A stretch of 64,000 nt of DNA from Brasenia schreberi (taxonomy: Eukaryota > Streptophyta > Magnoliopsida > Nymphaeales > Cabombaceae). The DNA lies in NCBI GenBank assembly GCA_036023115.1, contig JAYKKT010000048.1:4612001-4676000 (forward strand), read 5' to 3'. Both the position numbers and the translations under genes were made by a program. The notes under the pieces were generated by a model. The model did no database searches. It saw only the letters and a list, made by a program, of their open reading frames with translations, and was not told where the DNA came from. This document shows, one piece after another, positions 1 to 11,485 of this stretch; within the stretch, counting starts at the first letter, position 1, and each line of letters opens with the position of its first letter.

Positions 1-122
1 TGCGTTCGTATACTGGGGGCATTTTACTTGCGCCTAGTGGGAAAGGCAACTGATGTCTGTCAGTATCTGGAGCCACTATATAATGATTTATCGGAAGTTG
101 AGGCGCAAACTAACAGATGGAA

Positions 123-333
123 GTAAGTACATTGGAGGGTCTTCATGAAAATTCCGAGTTTCTTTGTTTGTCTGTATAATCTTGTTCTCCTGGACTGGTA
201 CAACAACAACAACAACTAAGCCTTTTCCCATACAAGACGGGGTTCTCCTGGACTGGTATTTGGGAGTATTTCTTTGACGCGTGCTGGGGTTGAAATCAGC
301 ATTTTTAAGCTCATTTGCTGCATTCTTGAACAG
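123..333 (+). other. PRP38 intron containing a 41-bp RTE fragment
   Basis: Starts GTAAGT after the exon ending at 122 and ends in CAG at 333. It is otherwise ordinary AT-rich intron sequence apart from the insertion at 184-258, annotated separately. Confidence 0.8.
184..258 (-). mobile_element. Extremely 5'-truncated RTE LINE copy with 17-bp target-site duplication
   Basis: A 17-bp direct repeat (GTTCTCCTGGACTGGTA) occurs at 184-200 and again at 242-258. The 41 bp between them (201-241) is, on the minus strand, CCCGT...TATGGGAAAAGGC followed by a (TTG)5 tail. It matches the last ~41 bp of the RTE element at 56,636-56,676 with only a few mismatches. The duplication, the simple-repeat 3' tail and the 5' truncation together are the signature of target-primed reverse transcription. 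Confidence 0.9.
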
Positions 334-424
334 GCTATACTTTGAGCCATGTCGATGAGTTCATCGATGAACTTCTTACAAGGGATTTCTCCTGCGACGT
401 TGCTCTTCCCCGTGTTCCTAAAAG

Positions 425-1797
425 GTTCGTTCTCTAAAGTTGCACTCTGGTATTATTTTAATTTGTGTTTGGATCGTGTTTATGTTTTCACTTTTCGGAT
501 TCTCTTTCTTATCTCACACATATGTACCTATTTAGGGTTCAATATTAATGATTTATCAATATCAGTAGCCTGCCAGAGGAGGTTTTAATGTTATACGTGA
601 GCGGTTAAGCCGCTCCCGCTATGCATTTCAGTGATCGGGTGGGCGCCCCGCTCCATGGGCTGACTACCTTTAGTGGCCATGACTGCCCCGCCCTACAGTA
701 AGCGCCACTGCCACCACGACGACGACGGTAGGGTGAACTTACCGTTCGTCTTTTTTTGGATCGTCAGCGTTTAGGTTCCTTTTCTAAGTTCGTGTGTATA
801 GAGTCCATTCCTAGAGTACACATACTAAATCAAGTGTTGCTTTGTTGGCTTAATGAAACATTGAAGGTGATGATCCATAAAGACTGCACGCAAAATCCAC
901 CAGCCAAACCTTGACTTGAATAAGACTGATACTGGGACCATCCTTAAACTAAATGAACTGAACTCATTTATGATCATCTTTAGATGATTAGGGCCCAAAA
1001 TTAACTGGTACTGCTCAATTAAGCTTGTCTAGGCCCATTCAGATATAACTATGATCTCATTGCATTTGATGGCAGGTCCAGATCTTCCCACAACAGCTTC
1101 ATATAAATTTTCTATCGGAATTTTATAATAATAAGAGATGGCGTTCATCGTACCCTGCCTATGATTTCTTGCTTAGAAGACAGTTCCATGACTGGATAGA
1201 GGAGGTTGTCTTAGGTAACCACCGGCATAAAACTATGTCAGATATTTTGCTGGGATGTACAAGGACTTCTGGTACTAATGCTCCCAAACAGAAATCCAAA
1301 GTTAAGCATGTGTGTATGTTCTTGTGTTTTACCTTGAAGTCACCTTGCCTCACCTATTGCAGGGAAAAAGCTTGGTTAGATTAAGATAAGGGATGATGTT
1401 CATGGCCTGAGTAGTCCTATTTATTCAGCTCAAACTCGAGGATATTATATCTTTATCATCCAGGCTCAACGCTAACCTAGCTTGAGGTTGAAAAGGCAAA
1501 TTTTGTAAAGGTTTGATTCTGAGGCCTAACTCTGGATTAAACCCAGTCCGTGTGCAGCACTCTCAAACTTGATAGGGTTTGCCATTCCATGCTATTTCTT
1601 TGCCTTTCTTTTTGCCTGCCAAGTTAACTCAAGCCTTCCTAGTTGAAGAGACCTTCTACCACACCATGAATGCGTTAGAGTGCTATTGCCTTCTCCCAGT
1701 TTCTGCACAAACTGTAGTTCATATTTCTGTGAGTCATTTATTCAGGATGCCTTCACGTGATGCATGCTAATCCGTACATGCCTTATTGCATGAACAG
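425..1797 (+). other. Large PRP38 intron, no gene recognised
   Basis: Begins GTTCGT at 425 and ends ACAG at 1797. Positions 599-760 are markedly GC-richer than the flanks and begin with a small palindrome (GAGCGG...CCGCTC, 599-615), perhaps an old insertion. I recognise no coding exon here: exon 2 joins exon 3 directly to give the expected PKRWTLE sequence. Confidence 0.7.
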
Positions 1798-2054
1798 ATG
1801 GACCTTGGAATCAGCGGGGCAGTTGGAACCAAGAAGAAGTGCCCTCGAAGATGATTTTGAGGAGGAGGAAGAAAAGGATGAGGATGAGCATCGATTAGAG
1901 AATGGGGCGAACGACAAAGTTACACTTCCTTTTAGTCTGTTATATTACTAATGGGAATCAAAGTCTTCTAAATCGATTTCTTTCTACAGGAGTACCATCG
2001 AGAAAGGAGTCCCTTAAGAGACAGAGATAGGGACAGAAAACGTGATCGACATAG

Positions 2055-3746
2055 GTACGCTTTTGGATATGTTTATGAGCTCAACACCATTATCTCATCA
2101 TTCCGTCCTTTTTGCAAGTGGTGTAAAGAAAACTCCTACTGTTTCCTACAGAAAATAAGTATCGCATAATTCAATTGCTTCACTGTTGCATTTTGACTTT
2201 TCTAGTCTAGGACATGGACTGAATCTGCCTTGCATCGGCTAATGGTTGGGTCATTGTTTCATGATCTTTATCGATTGATTCCGGTACCCATGTATACACA
2301 TTCTAACACAGCATCGCTTGGTGACAAATATTGAAGGTATATGGTTTTCTTTTGGAAGTTAAAACCATATAGGTGAACATCTTCTCCTTCCTCTGGAGCC
2401 TAATTACATTGATTAGCAGCTCCTTTTAAAATTACCAAGTTGAATTGGTGCTTAGGTGTGGGCTTCCACATGGAGCTGCAATGTATAGCAGTGAGATTTT
2501 TTTCGTCATATTATACATTTTCTTTTGTATTTTCTTCAAAGGAGGGTTGATCTTCAATTCCCTTTACTTTTTCTTCAATCATGTCAGATTCTCTGCTTCA
2601 TGTTTGAATCCAACATCCCATGATGTTGCGGATCTTATAAATGGGGTTCTCAATACTCAAAACTAACGCATTGCTTTTGAAACTTCTTTCTTTTTGTTGA
2701 AGATAAACATGATGACTGATGAGTATAGCTTGCTTGGGTTAGGGTGTTTGCCTCCTAACCTGTAGATCATGAGTTTGGTCCCCTCTCTTGCGTCTGTAGG
2801 GGTCTGGTTATCTGCAGCATGCTCCAAAAAAGCGCGTAAATGACTTGACAATATTTTTTTGTGTTCATTTGGAGAGGCTTGCGCCGGTTAGGGTGTTTGC
2901 CTCCCCAACCTGTAGATCATGAGTTTGGTCCCCTCTCTCGCGTCTGTAGGGGTCTGCTTATCTGCAGCATGCTCCAAAAAAGCGTGTAAATGACTTGATG
3001 ACTATTTTTGTGTGTTCATTTGGGAGGCTTGCGCCGGGTTGGCATGCGTTTACAACAGTTTGGTTGCAGGGAAATTTTTTAGTTCGATGGGGTACTGTAG
3101 TAGAATGATGTTCATATGTCTTTTCATGCATGAATTGTCCGACTTGCATTTTCTTGGAACAAGAACTTGACAAATACAATCCTATGATAGCTTTTCGTTT
3201 TACCATTTATACTGCACACATCAATGGATGCATGGGAACTTGTATGATCTATCTTATCCGCTTGTATGCATGAACACAATTTTATCGGAACTTCTGGAAA
3301 CCTTATGCTTAATAGTGCCTTGTACCCAAGGTCGTGTCACTGACTTTGGCCTATCAAGCCTTTGTCAGACTGAAAGTTTCCTATAAAAAGCCATGATGAC
3401 CCTGCCAGGTTTCTCTGCACTGGTAGTGTGCAGCGAGAAGTATGATGGGTCACACATCTTTTTATCGGGTGCTTCTTCCATCCTTTTGATGTTAGAGGCA
3501 CCCTGTTTTGTGTTCATTTGGAAGTAAATGTTGAATTCCTTGTTCCACTTACGGATTTCCTCTTTTACCGGTTATTTTTCTAAGATTTCCCTGATTGAGA
3601 CAACTGGCTTTCTTTACGTGAACTTCGCGTTCAATCGGTTCTAGGATGTGTCCTTGGTTCTTGATTGTGAACCTGATTGTAGTGTTGCATTTAGTTTTTC
3701 TATGGATCCTGAACTGGGGTTCTCATCAATCATTTCCATCTTGCAG
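2055..3746 (+). other. Large PRP38 intron carrying a duplicated SINE-like unit
   Basis: Begins GTACGC and ends TTGCAG. The tandem repeat at 2737-3035 lies here. The remainder shows nothing I can name. Confidence 0.7.
2737..3035 (+). repeat. 149-bp tandem duplication with a tRNA-like head (putative SINE)
   Basis: Two direct copies, 2737-2885 and 2886-3035, differ at only about ten positions. Each begins GGTTAGGGTGTTTGCCTCC, resembling a pol III A box and D-arm, and about 35 bp on has GAGTTTGGTCCCC, resembling a degenerate B box/T-arm. A non-tRNA body ending near TTGCGCC follows. This layout suits a tRNA-derived SINE duplicated in tandem inside the intron. No A-tail or target duplication was found, so the SINE call is tentative while the duplication is certain. 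Confidence 0.6.
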
Positions 3747-4215
3747 AGACCGGAACTATTAACGTGACCGAGATCGTGACCGTACGAGGGGGAGAGACAG
3801 GGACAGAGATAAGGAAAGAGATAGAGACAGAGACAGGAATAGAGAGAGGGACAGGCATCACAGAGATTATCAGAGGGATGAAAGGGATTATGGTAAAGAT
3901 TACAGGAGAGACCGGGATCAGGACCATGACCGTGAAAAGGAGAGGCGTCGAAGCCGATCAAGAAGTCGAAGCAGGAGTTGGGATCGGAAAGAGCGTGAAA
4001 GAGATGGAGTGCACAGGAAGAGACATCGGAGCTCTAGTCCGCAGGGCAGGAGAAGAGATGTTCATGATGAAAATGATGGCCGGGAAGAGCGCAAGAAGAA
4101 AGAGAAAAAAGAAAGAAAGGAGGAAGTGGGTGATGGCACCGACCACCCTGACCCTGAGATTGCTGAGGCAAATCGGCTTAGAGCCTCACTGGGCTTGAAG
4201 CCTTTGAAACTGTGA

Positions 4216-5869
4216 TGGCAACAGTTCCGGTGAGACTGATCACATGAGGGAAAAGAGGAGGGAAGATTGTATTGGCACCAACAAAGCCACGTTGCGCTAC
4301 TGTAGCGACTCCAAGTTTGTACTGATATCATTCCGAACGAGGTCTGAAATCTTTCCTCTGGGCTTTTGTCAATATAGACCTTGAATGAAGTCTATTTCAA
4401 TGGGCACCTAGTTGTCTTTTTCAAACGCAAGGTTGTGGACATAGAAACACCGAAATGATTCGTGAGCCTTAAGTTAAACTTCAAAAAGTTCAGTGCTTTC
4501 TGTCATTTGAATCAGATTAACCCCATCGTAATTGACATCTTATGAATCAGAAAATTTAGTGCGTACCTATGGAGTTTATTTTGCTTCACGGAATTCGTGA
4601 CCAAGGCTGCTAGCTTCGGTTTCAGGGAGATATAGGTCTGCTCGTGGGTGTTTGATTCCGAGAAAGGCAGTTCCAGTTCCAGAAGTAGGCTATTGGTCGG
4701 GCTCATAACACGGTGGTGGTTGCCATGTAATTCACATATATCGGTTCAAGCCTAACGGTATTTTGCAAGCAACCATTATTGGCAGGATTCTTTCCCTCGT
4801 CTGATTGAGAATCGTTAGCTGCCATATTAACAGGCCTTGCTTTATGCTGGAAAAGGATAGAGTTCCTCCTCCCACATACTCCTGGAATGACCAACTGAAA
4901 TACTATCGTCAAGCATGTCTGATTCTTCTGTCACCACCTTCGAGAACACAATTGTTCGAGGGCAGTGGACAGGGTTTGAGCTCCATCGGCAACCAAGTCC
5001 TCTTCCAGTTATGTTATGGGTCCTGGAAGATATGGTCAGTTTTCTTTTGTTAACCAAAATCTTTGCATTCACTGCACTGTATCATGCCGTTCAATGGATC
5101 GTGTAAGGAGTCCTCGTGCCAACCTTTATCTCTGGTTTCACTATATGCTAGCTTTGTATTGATGTCGCCAAATTGCATCCAGGATAACCGAATTACATGC
5201 CACATCAATTTACTTATTCCAAGCCTCTACAATTTCCTGGGGAAACTACATGAAAAATACAGATAATCAACAATGTCAATATGGGCTGTCAAGAAGTATT
5301 GGACAGTAATGGCCAGAAGTTCGTCATATTGACGTCTCGTTATGCTTCTTTGGCCTACTCTCTGAACTGCTTCTCTTCATACCACTACCGCCACGATCCG
5401 TGTGATTCTATGCAAGGGTATCATATCACGTAGAATTCAAGCTACATGTGTTTCATTAAACATTTTAACAAGTGAATGTTGGATCCGGTTCCACAAGAGA
5501 GAAATTATCAATACCAATCGAGTCGAATCATTTCACCATTCTTGATTTGTTAAAATCTGTACATAGAAAACAAGTAACAAAGAAGAAAAAATTATTAAGC
5601 AGTGCCTTCAAGATGTCTGACATTTCATAGAAGGACATGTTGAAGATTACTTGCCTAGCCTTTTATAAATATATTAAAATCCTAGACATCAATGATGTTA
5701 ATAGAATAATAATTCTCTATTATTCTTTATGCATGTAAAAGAATAATAAAGATGAATTTAGGCTTATCTCGATATAATAGAACTTGTATAACTCATATGC
5801 TTCATCCTTAGCATGATCTCATTACACACCATGGCACACCCTCTTATCTTTGTTGGCTATGTTCAACCC
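4216..5869. other. PRP38 3' flank and intergenic DNA, no gene recognised
   Basis: Contains the expected 3' UTR of the PRP38 gene followed by unremarkable AT-rich sequence. The only structure noted is a small inverted repeat (AGAATAATA/TATTATTCT, 5703-5726). No open frame here resembles a known family. Confidence 0.5.
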
Positions 5870-8160
5870 TTCTGTTGAAGAAGGGCTTGAAACAGGTGAA
5901 GCCACTTTCCTTGTTGCCTAATGGGAACCTTAACAAGAGGCGCTTGACGGTGGGGTGTCTCCTGAGATGAACACGTATTGGAGGAGTTTGGAGATATCGT
6001 GCCTATCAAGCTTTTTAAGAAGTTGCCTCTTAGGTGGGAGGTAGATCATCATATCAAGTTGATGATGCCTAGTGCTAAACCATCAAGAATGGTGTCATAT
6101 CATGTGGCTCTGACTGAATTGAAAGAACTTCGAAAGCAATTGTATGAAATGCTTGATGCGGGACCATCGACTCTCAAAAGCTCCCTTCAGTGTATTGGTA
6201 TTATTTCAGACTAAACACGATGGATCAAAGAGACTCTATGTGGACTACATGTACTAAACAAAGTAACGGTGAAGACAGCATGCATTGGCTCTTTGATCAG
6301 GCTATGTCAGGTGTGCATTGCAGAAGGGAACAAGGTGAAAATGAAATGCTTCACACAATATGAAGCTTATGAATTTCGTGTCATGCTACTTTCTTGACTA
6401 TGGCCTACGAATTCGACAAAGCTCAAACCATTTAGGCTTGGCAAATTATTATCAATGTTTTATCGAGCAGTGTGCAATCACTACTTCACCTTTCACGACT
6501 TTGCTAAAGAAAAGGCAATGTTGGGAATAGACTGACAGCTTGCAAGATAACACTTGAGAGATTGAAGATGGTCATGACATGAGGACCAGTTCTACAGTTG
6601 CCTAACAACTTGAAACCATCGAAGAGGAGGCTTCACCCTTGGTGGGGTGCTTACACATAGGGGGCATCTCATTAACTTCGAGAGTGGCAAGTTGAAAGGC
6701 ATCCAATGGCAGTGCACCATGCATGATGAGGCATGTTCATCACTAAGATGGACAACATTCCCACAAGCTATTTCGAAACTTAAATGCATTTGTCAGCTAA
6801 GCAAGTAAGGTGGCAACAATTTTTAGCATAATTCAATGTGATTATTGAGTACTAGTTGAGAAAGATGTACTTTGTTGTTGACCCTCTTAGTTGACAGACA
6901 AATCTTGATGCATTTCACCAGCTAAAGGAACTGGCCACTAGCATAAGACCAATGGATTTTGGACTCGAGAAGAATTATTATTGACTAAGGATGGATGTAT
7001 CTATGTACCTCACACAAGACATCTAAGGAGGGATATATTAATGAATGCCACAACACACCATGGCTAGGGCACCCTAAGATAGAGAGAATGCTTATCTTGT
7101 TGGAGTGAGCTCTATTGGCTTAAGATTAAAAGTGATGTAGAGATATTCGTGTCCACATGCTTAATCATTAGTAGGATAAGGTTGACAATCAATGTCGGGC
7201 AAGATTACTGGAGCCTCGACCAGTATCAACTTGATTGTGTAATAGTGTCTTGATGGACTTCATTCTAAATCTACTAAAGTCCAATGAATACCAATTTGTC
7301 TTGATGGTGCTAGACAAATGATCTAAGTATGGGGTGTTTGTGGTGGCCCCCATGAACTACTTTCTCAAACATATTATGAAACTCCTCATCAAATAAGTAG
7401 TCAAGTACTCAAGACTATCAACCAACATTATCAATGATAGGGATACTTGCTTCACAACAAATTCTAGGAAAACATTTTTCATTTATTGGGGTCGAAGCTC
7501 TTCTTCTCTATGAGTTGCAACCCGATAGAGATGGATAGATGGAGCAAATCAATGTCTTACATGGAGAAAGATTGGGCCACTGGCTTGATATTTTCATTCT
7601 CTTACAACCTGCATCAAAGTGAACCAACTAAGAAAAGCCCTTTTGAAATGGCTACAATACAACAACCGCATACCCGACCCACTCTAGCAACACAATAGTC
7701 AGGCAAGACCCCAATTACATAGACTTTCTGGGTTGAACTATAGGAGCAACATAATATTGTTCATGTGCTTTTTGTGAAGGCAACCAAGCATATAGAGAAG
7801 TAGGCAAATATGAAGAGGAGTCTTGTCAAGTTTGGGAGAGGCAACCAAGTGCTTGCAAAGCTGTACTCAAATAAATACAAATCTTTTGCAAGCACTACAT
7901 CACATTAGGATGATCTATATAAGTATGACAATCCTCATATCATTCTCAAAAAGATAAACTAGGCATACAATCCGGATATGTTAGGCCACATCCATATGTA
8001 TCTTATCTTTCAAGTGAGTAATTTTAAAGTTTATCATGCGAACATGAAAGATGTGGGCTACAATTAGTATAGGCACTCGTGCCTTTGAGGACCTTAGGAG
8101 CAAAGAAAATGAAGTGAATTCTTACCCCATATGCAAGGCAAAAGAGGACACATCCTATGC
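5870..8160 (+). mobile_element. Decayed Ty3/gypsy chromovirus pol (RT to integrase and beyond)
   Basis: Conceptual translation in shifting + frames gives a collinear chromovirus polyprotein. The RT N-terminal block is at 5978-6214 (KKLPLRWEVDHHIKL...LKELRKQLYEMLDAG). A YEFRVM block near 6370 corresponds to the RT palm region. The end of RNase H lies around 6740-6900 (TSYFET, then AKQVRWQQFLA.FN). The integrase zinc-binding HP.IERML block is near 7060, and the integrase core tail at 7486-7698 ends SYNLHQSE..KKSPFEMAT. The post-integrase GNQVLAKL...FQVSNFKVYHANMKD is at 7840-8060. Many stops, frameshifts and deletions are present and the central RT with its YLDD is gone, so it is inactive. No LTRs of its own were identified. 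The chromodomain expected after 8060 is not clearly recognisable. Confidence 0.85.
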
Positions 8161-8621
8161 TACTTGATCAAGTGAAGATATAGAAAAGAAGATGCAAGAT
8201 GCGAAAAGAAGTTGATCATCCACCATGTCAAAAACAAATGTGCGAGTATCACTTGTGCATAGGTTTGTCGTGAAAGTAAATGTTTAAGTGAAGGATGTGA
8301 CCCTTGGACCGTGAACATTAACATGATTGTATAACCAAATCTTTGCATGGGAACACCTAACAACTTAGTAGTGAGACTTGGGCCTTCGTATATGATAGAT
8401 AGCATCTTTTTTCTTAGTGCTTAGTAAGAGCCCCCTATTCTGAATTATAAGCATATTAGCCGGCTACATGCCTTTTGTTATCAACAAACACTTTGCTTTT
8501 ATTCAAGTTCTCTATTGCATTCAAATCCTCTTTATGAATATTGTGAACCTCAACAAACTTTGATAAAGGCTAGCCTATTTTGGAATGACTAGGCATTAGT
8601 CATGAGTACTGACCTTGTTGG
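8161..8621. other. Unassigned AT-rich sequence
   Basis: Lies between the chromovirus remnant and the candidate LTR start. It may be the 3' end of the chromovirus, but I cannot identify an LTR or any gene. Confidence 0.35.
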
Positions 8622-9290
8622 TGTAAACACCCAAATTTCCATCATAATACAAGAAAATAAAAAAAAGTGATCAAGGATGCATAAAACAAACTATAGGACA
8701 AATTCATATTCAAGAATATATCTCCCAAACAATGTTGAAAATCCAAGATTAATACATAAGATCAATTCATAAAAGCAAAAGGAGATTGTTCTACAAAATA
8801 GCTACATCTAAAAGAACATAGTTGTTTTCCTCTCCCCTCCTTGCTCCTCTTTCCTCTCCTATAATATGCTGCTTGCAAATACAACATAATGAAAAGAAAG
8901 TCCTCCCTATGTGTGTAAGACTGGGTTGCCTATAAGTGATCTCCACTAGCCTGATCCACCTTCGTCATTGCTCACCAGAATCTACCCTTTTCTCTCTCTC
9001 CAAACCTTAACTCGTGCCCTCTCCCCTCCCTCTTATTCAACTTCTTCTTTCTCTCCCCACCTCTCTCTTTTGTTGCAAACCACAACTTTTTCTTCCCTCT
9101 CTCTCTCACTTTCTCTACGGGAGTACCCTATTGAAAAACACCACGTTGCACCACCCTCGACCCATTGGTACCATCGTGATCACCCTTCTAGTGTTGTCGA
9201 CCACACTTCATCTTCTTCCCCCTTTGTCTAACACCCAATACTCCAAAAAAGGAAAAGAGGGAGTGGGGGAGAGAGATGAACATATTGTCT
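8622..9290 (+). mobile_element. Candidate LTR fragment of the TGTAAACACCC superfamily, with CT-rich tract
   Basis: Begins TGTAAACACCCAAATTTCC, the same start as the W/V-type LTRs elsewhere in the window. It runs into pyrimidine-rich sequence (8985-9120) like that near the promoter of W-type LTRs. No U5 hairpins, 3' end or target duplication were found before the copia remnant begins, so this is at most a truncated or divergent LTR. Confidence 0.3.
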
Positions 9291-9506
9291 ATTATACCAT
9301 AGTCCTTGTTATAAAATCTATATCTCTTGAAACCTTTTGAGTAATAAAAATACATCTCAAGGACCTAGTGTCTAGTTTGTCTTTAGACTAATTAAGGATT
9401 TTTGCATGAGAAATAGATTTCCATTTACGTAGATGACTAAGGTCTGGTTTTCTTTCAAACCACATCTCACATGGTATAGAGAATATTGTATATACATTAT
9501 ACTCTA

Positions 9507-9572
<66 letters not shown>

Positions 9573-10063
9573 TTGTAGTTGTTGCTTTTCTTCAAAAAAT
9601 CCTAGGTAAAGAAGTATCTATTAACATATACCTGGTCATATTTAGTAAGATCCTATTATATCTTTCAACTACATTATTTTGTTAAGGTGTGTTAGGCATG
9701 GTATTTTGTTTTGAAATAATAAAGTTTACAATATCCAAGAAATTCAGTAGAGGTAAATTCAACACCTCTATCAGATATTAAGACTTTAATTGTATGCCTC
9801 AGTTAATTCTCACAATTGGACCTTACCTTTAAAGATCCACATATATCTTTGTGATTGATTTTTAATTAGGTTGTTGCCCTAATTATCTTTTTAAGAAAGG
9901 GTTTTCTTATCATTTTTCTTATATACAGGCTTTACACTTATTAAAATTGTTTTCCTAAAAGAGATGAAGTTGAGCAAAATGCTCACCTTACCATACCAGA
10001 GTTGACAAACAAAAGACACCTTCACATGAAGATTGTTTAGAGTGGCCTCTAACCACAACCATC
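9290..10063 (-). mobile_element. Decayed Ty1/copia pol fragment (GAG-pre-integrase and integrase)
   Basis: On the minus strand, from right to left, the translation gives a GAG-pre-integrase block around 9880-10000 (KCKACIY...). An integrase core follows at about 9690-9800 (IKVLISDRGVEFTSTEFLGY, matching the copia SDxGxEFxSxxF motif). The post-core block is at about 9320-9490 (EMWFERKPDLSHLR...RCIFI..VSRDI). The order is right for Ty1/copia. Stops and frameshifts are frequent and RT/RNase H are absent. It is cut on the right at 10,064 by the Z1 LTR. Confidence 0.8.
9511..9570. repeat. (AT)30 microsatellite
   Basis: Uninterrupted 60-bp AT dinucleotide run inside the copia integrase remnant. 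It separates the SDRGVEF core from the EMWFERKPDL block and has probably replaced some coding sequence. Confidence 0.97.
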
Positions 10064-11138
10064 TGTAGACACGAAATTTTCACTCTAAGCCTATATAGAG
10101 ACTTGAAATGATAATTTTTAATCTACTCTAGCACGAGCATGCCAGCTAGTTTTTCAAAAACTAGCAAAAATATAAAAATCTGACTTTAATTGGTGATTGG
10201 GCTAAGCGAGCTCTTTTCGCTTTAGGGCTTCTTGAACCGACGCTCAAGGGTCAGCCTAAGCGCTTAGAAACTTCAATTTTAAAAGTGAGAAACTCCAATT
10301 CACGTGATGATGAGGTGTTTTTCAAAGAAGTTATGAAATGTGTAAACACCCCGAATTTTCGAAAAATCAAAAACTCTAAAAAACACAAAAAGCTCGTTTG
10401 GGCCAAAACGACAACCTGTTTTAAAATGTGAAAACAGGTACAAAAGGCAAAAGGAGAGCCCCGACAAGAAGAACAAATCGAGCCCGGAGTCTCAAAAGCC
10501 ACCCTTGCTCAAAAACGGAAGAAAAGAGAGCCCGTTCAGAGAAAAGCCCGACAGAAGGGTAAAAGTGTAATTTGGGTCAAAGAAAAAGCACAAAGCAGCT
10601 CCAAAATGCAGAAAGAAGCCCACTACCTGAGGAAGTCGACAGAAGTCCGAGACACGTCCCGTTAGGATGAAAAACGAAATTCGTGCTGCAATCTGAGTTT
10701 GATATCAATAGGAACCGACCAGAAACCAAAACAGTGGACCGAAACGAATGCCGAAAAAGTCCTAAAAAGCAGAACACCGGTTGGAAGAAAGACTTGGAGA
10801 AGACCCAGGCTAGGGTCGAGCCTCCGATGAATCGAAGCCCGCTCAAATCCGATGGTGAAAAGCACCAAAAAGGACCAAAAAACCAAGGAGCAGAAAAAAA
10901 GTCTAGATTGGGTCTGGACCCAAAAATATCCAGATCTAGATCCAAATAGTGTTTGGATTGGATCTGGATCTCAAAATATCCGAGATCCAAGATTCGAGAT
11001 CCAAACCCAAATAAATATTTGGAGTGGATCCGGATCTCAAAATATCTGAGATCCGCGATCCAAATTCACATAGGGTTTGGATTGGATTCGGATATCCATA
11101 CCCAAATCCAAGACCCAATATCCAAGATCCATTTAAAA

Positions 11139-11154
11139 CCTCTATAAATAGAGG
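11139..11154 (+). promoter_or_regulatory. Palindromic TATA box of LTR X1
   Basis: CCTCTATAAATAGAGG has perfect 7-bp arms around AA. The same box occurs in X3 (36,616-36,631) and X2 (39,555-39,570). It lies just downstream of the GATC-rich repeats and upstream of the CACGTG motif, as expected for a U3 core promoter. Confidence 0.75.
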
Positions 11155-11485
11155 TATTGGGCTTGAAAAATCCGGGACGTGAGGCTCAAAGGGGAGAGGC
11201 CTTTCACGTGAAAATAAAAGGGGGGGATGAGAGAGAAAGGCCATTGGCCAAAACGTTTTTTGGTTTGAGTTGGGATTGGCCCATGGAGCCAAGGGCTGCA
11301 CCAACAACTTGGCGTCTCCTTCAAGCTGAAGTGGAGCGTTGCATGGTGGAGCTTGGCGGCTTGAGCGGCGGCTGGAGTGGTGCTGCAACTTGAGGTAAGC
11401 ACCTAAGCCCTAACCTAACCCACTTCTTCCCCTAATCCTCTAGACCACCCATCCTAGCAAAACCAACCCCTAAAAACCTCACTAA

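Larger units (their letters stand above)
1..4215 (+). pseudogene. PRP38: PRP38-family pre-mRNA splicing factor gene, 5'-truncated by the window, frameshifted and nonsense-mutated
   Basis: PRP38 is a spliceosome component of the U4/U6.U5 tri-snRNP needed for spliceosome activation in the nucleus. Five exons are visible: 1-122, 334-424, 1798-1918, 1990-2054 and 3747-4215, all with GT/AG introns and compatible phases. Exon 1 reads as the core motif ILGAFYLRL...YLEPLYND. Exon 2 gives the HVDEFIDELL...CDVALPRVPK block. Exon 3 gives LEPRRSALEDDFEEEEEK. Exons 4-5 encode an Arg-Asp/Arg-Ser-rich tail ending in the plant-type DPEIAEANRLRASLGLKPLK motif and a TGA at 4213. Two lesions are seen: an extra T around position 88, which breaks the frame between YND and the expected RKLRRKLTDG, and an in-frame TAA at 3760-3762 at the start of the RD repeat. 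Some normally conserved residues of exon 1 also look changed. The tail after the stop stays open for about 150 codons, so decay is recent or the lesions are sequencing errors. The 5' exons lie outside the window. Confidence 0.88.

Noticed and set aside
599..615. GAGCGG/CCGCTC palindrome in a PRP38 intron
   Set aside because: Too short and single; no partner or context to support a function.
3764..4198. 144-residue open frame rich in R, E, T and G within the PRP38 last exon
   Set aside because: It is an out-of-frame shadow of the RD/RS repeat; the true frame gives RDRD/RSRS and the conserved DPEIAEANRLRASLGLKPLK ending.
10936..11388. 150-residue minus-strand frame in X1
   Set aside because: Falls in the LTR U3/promoter repeats with no recognisable motif; chance frame in repeat DNA.
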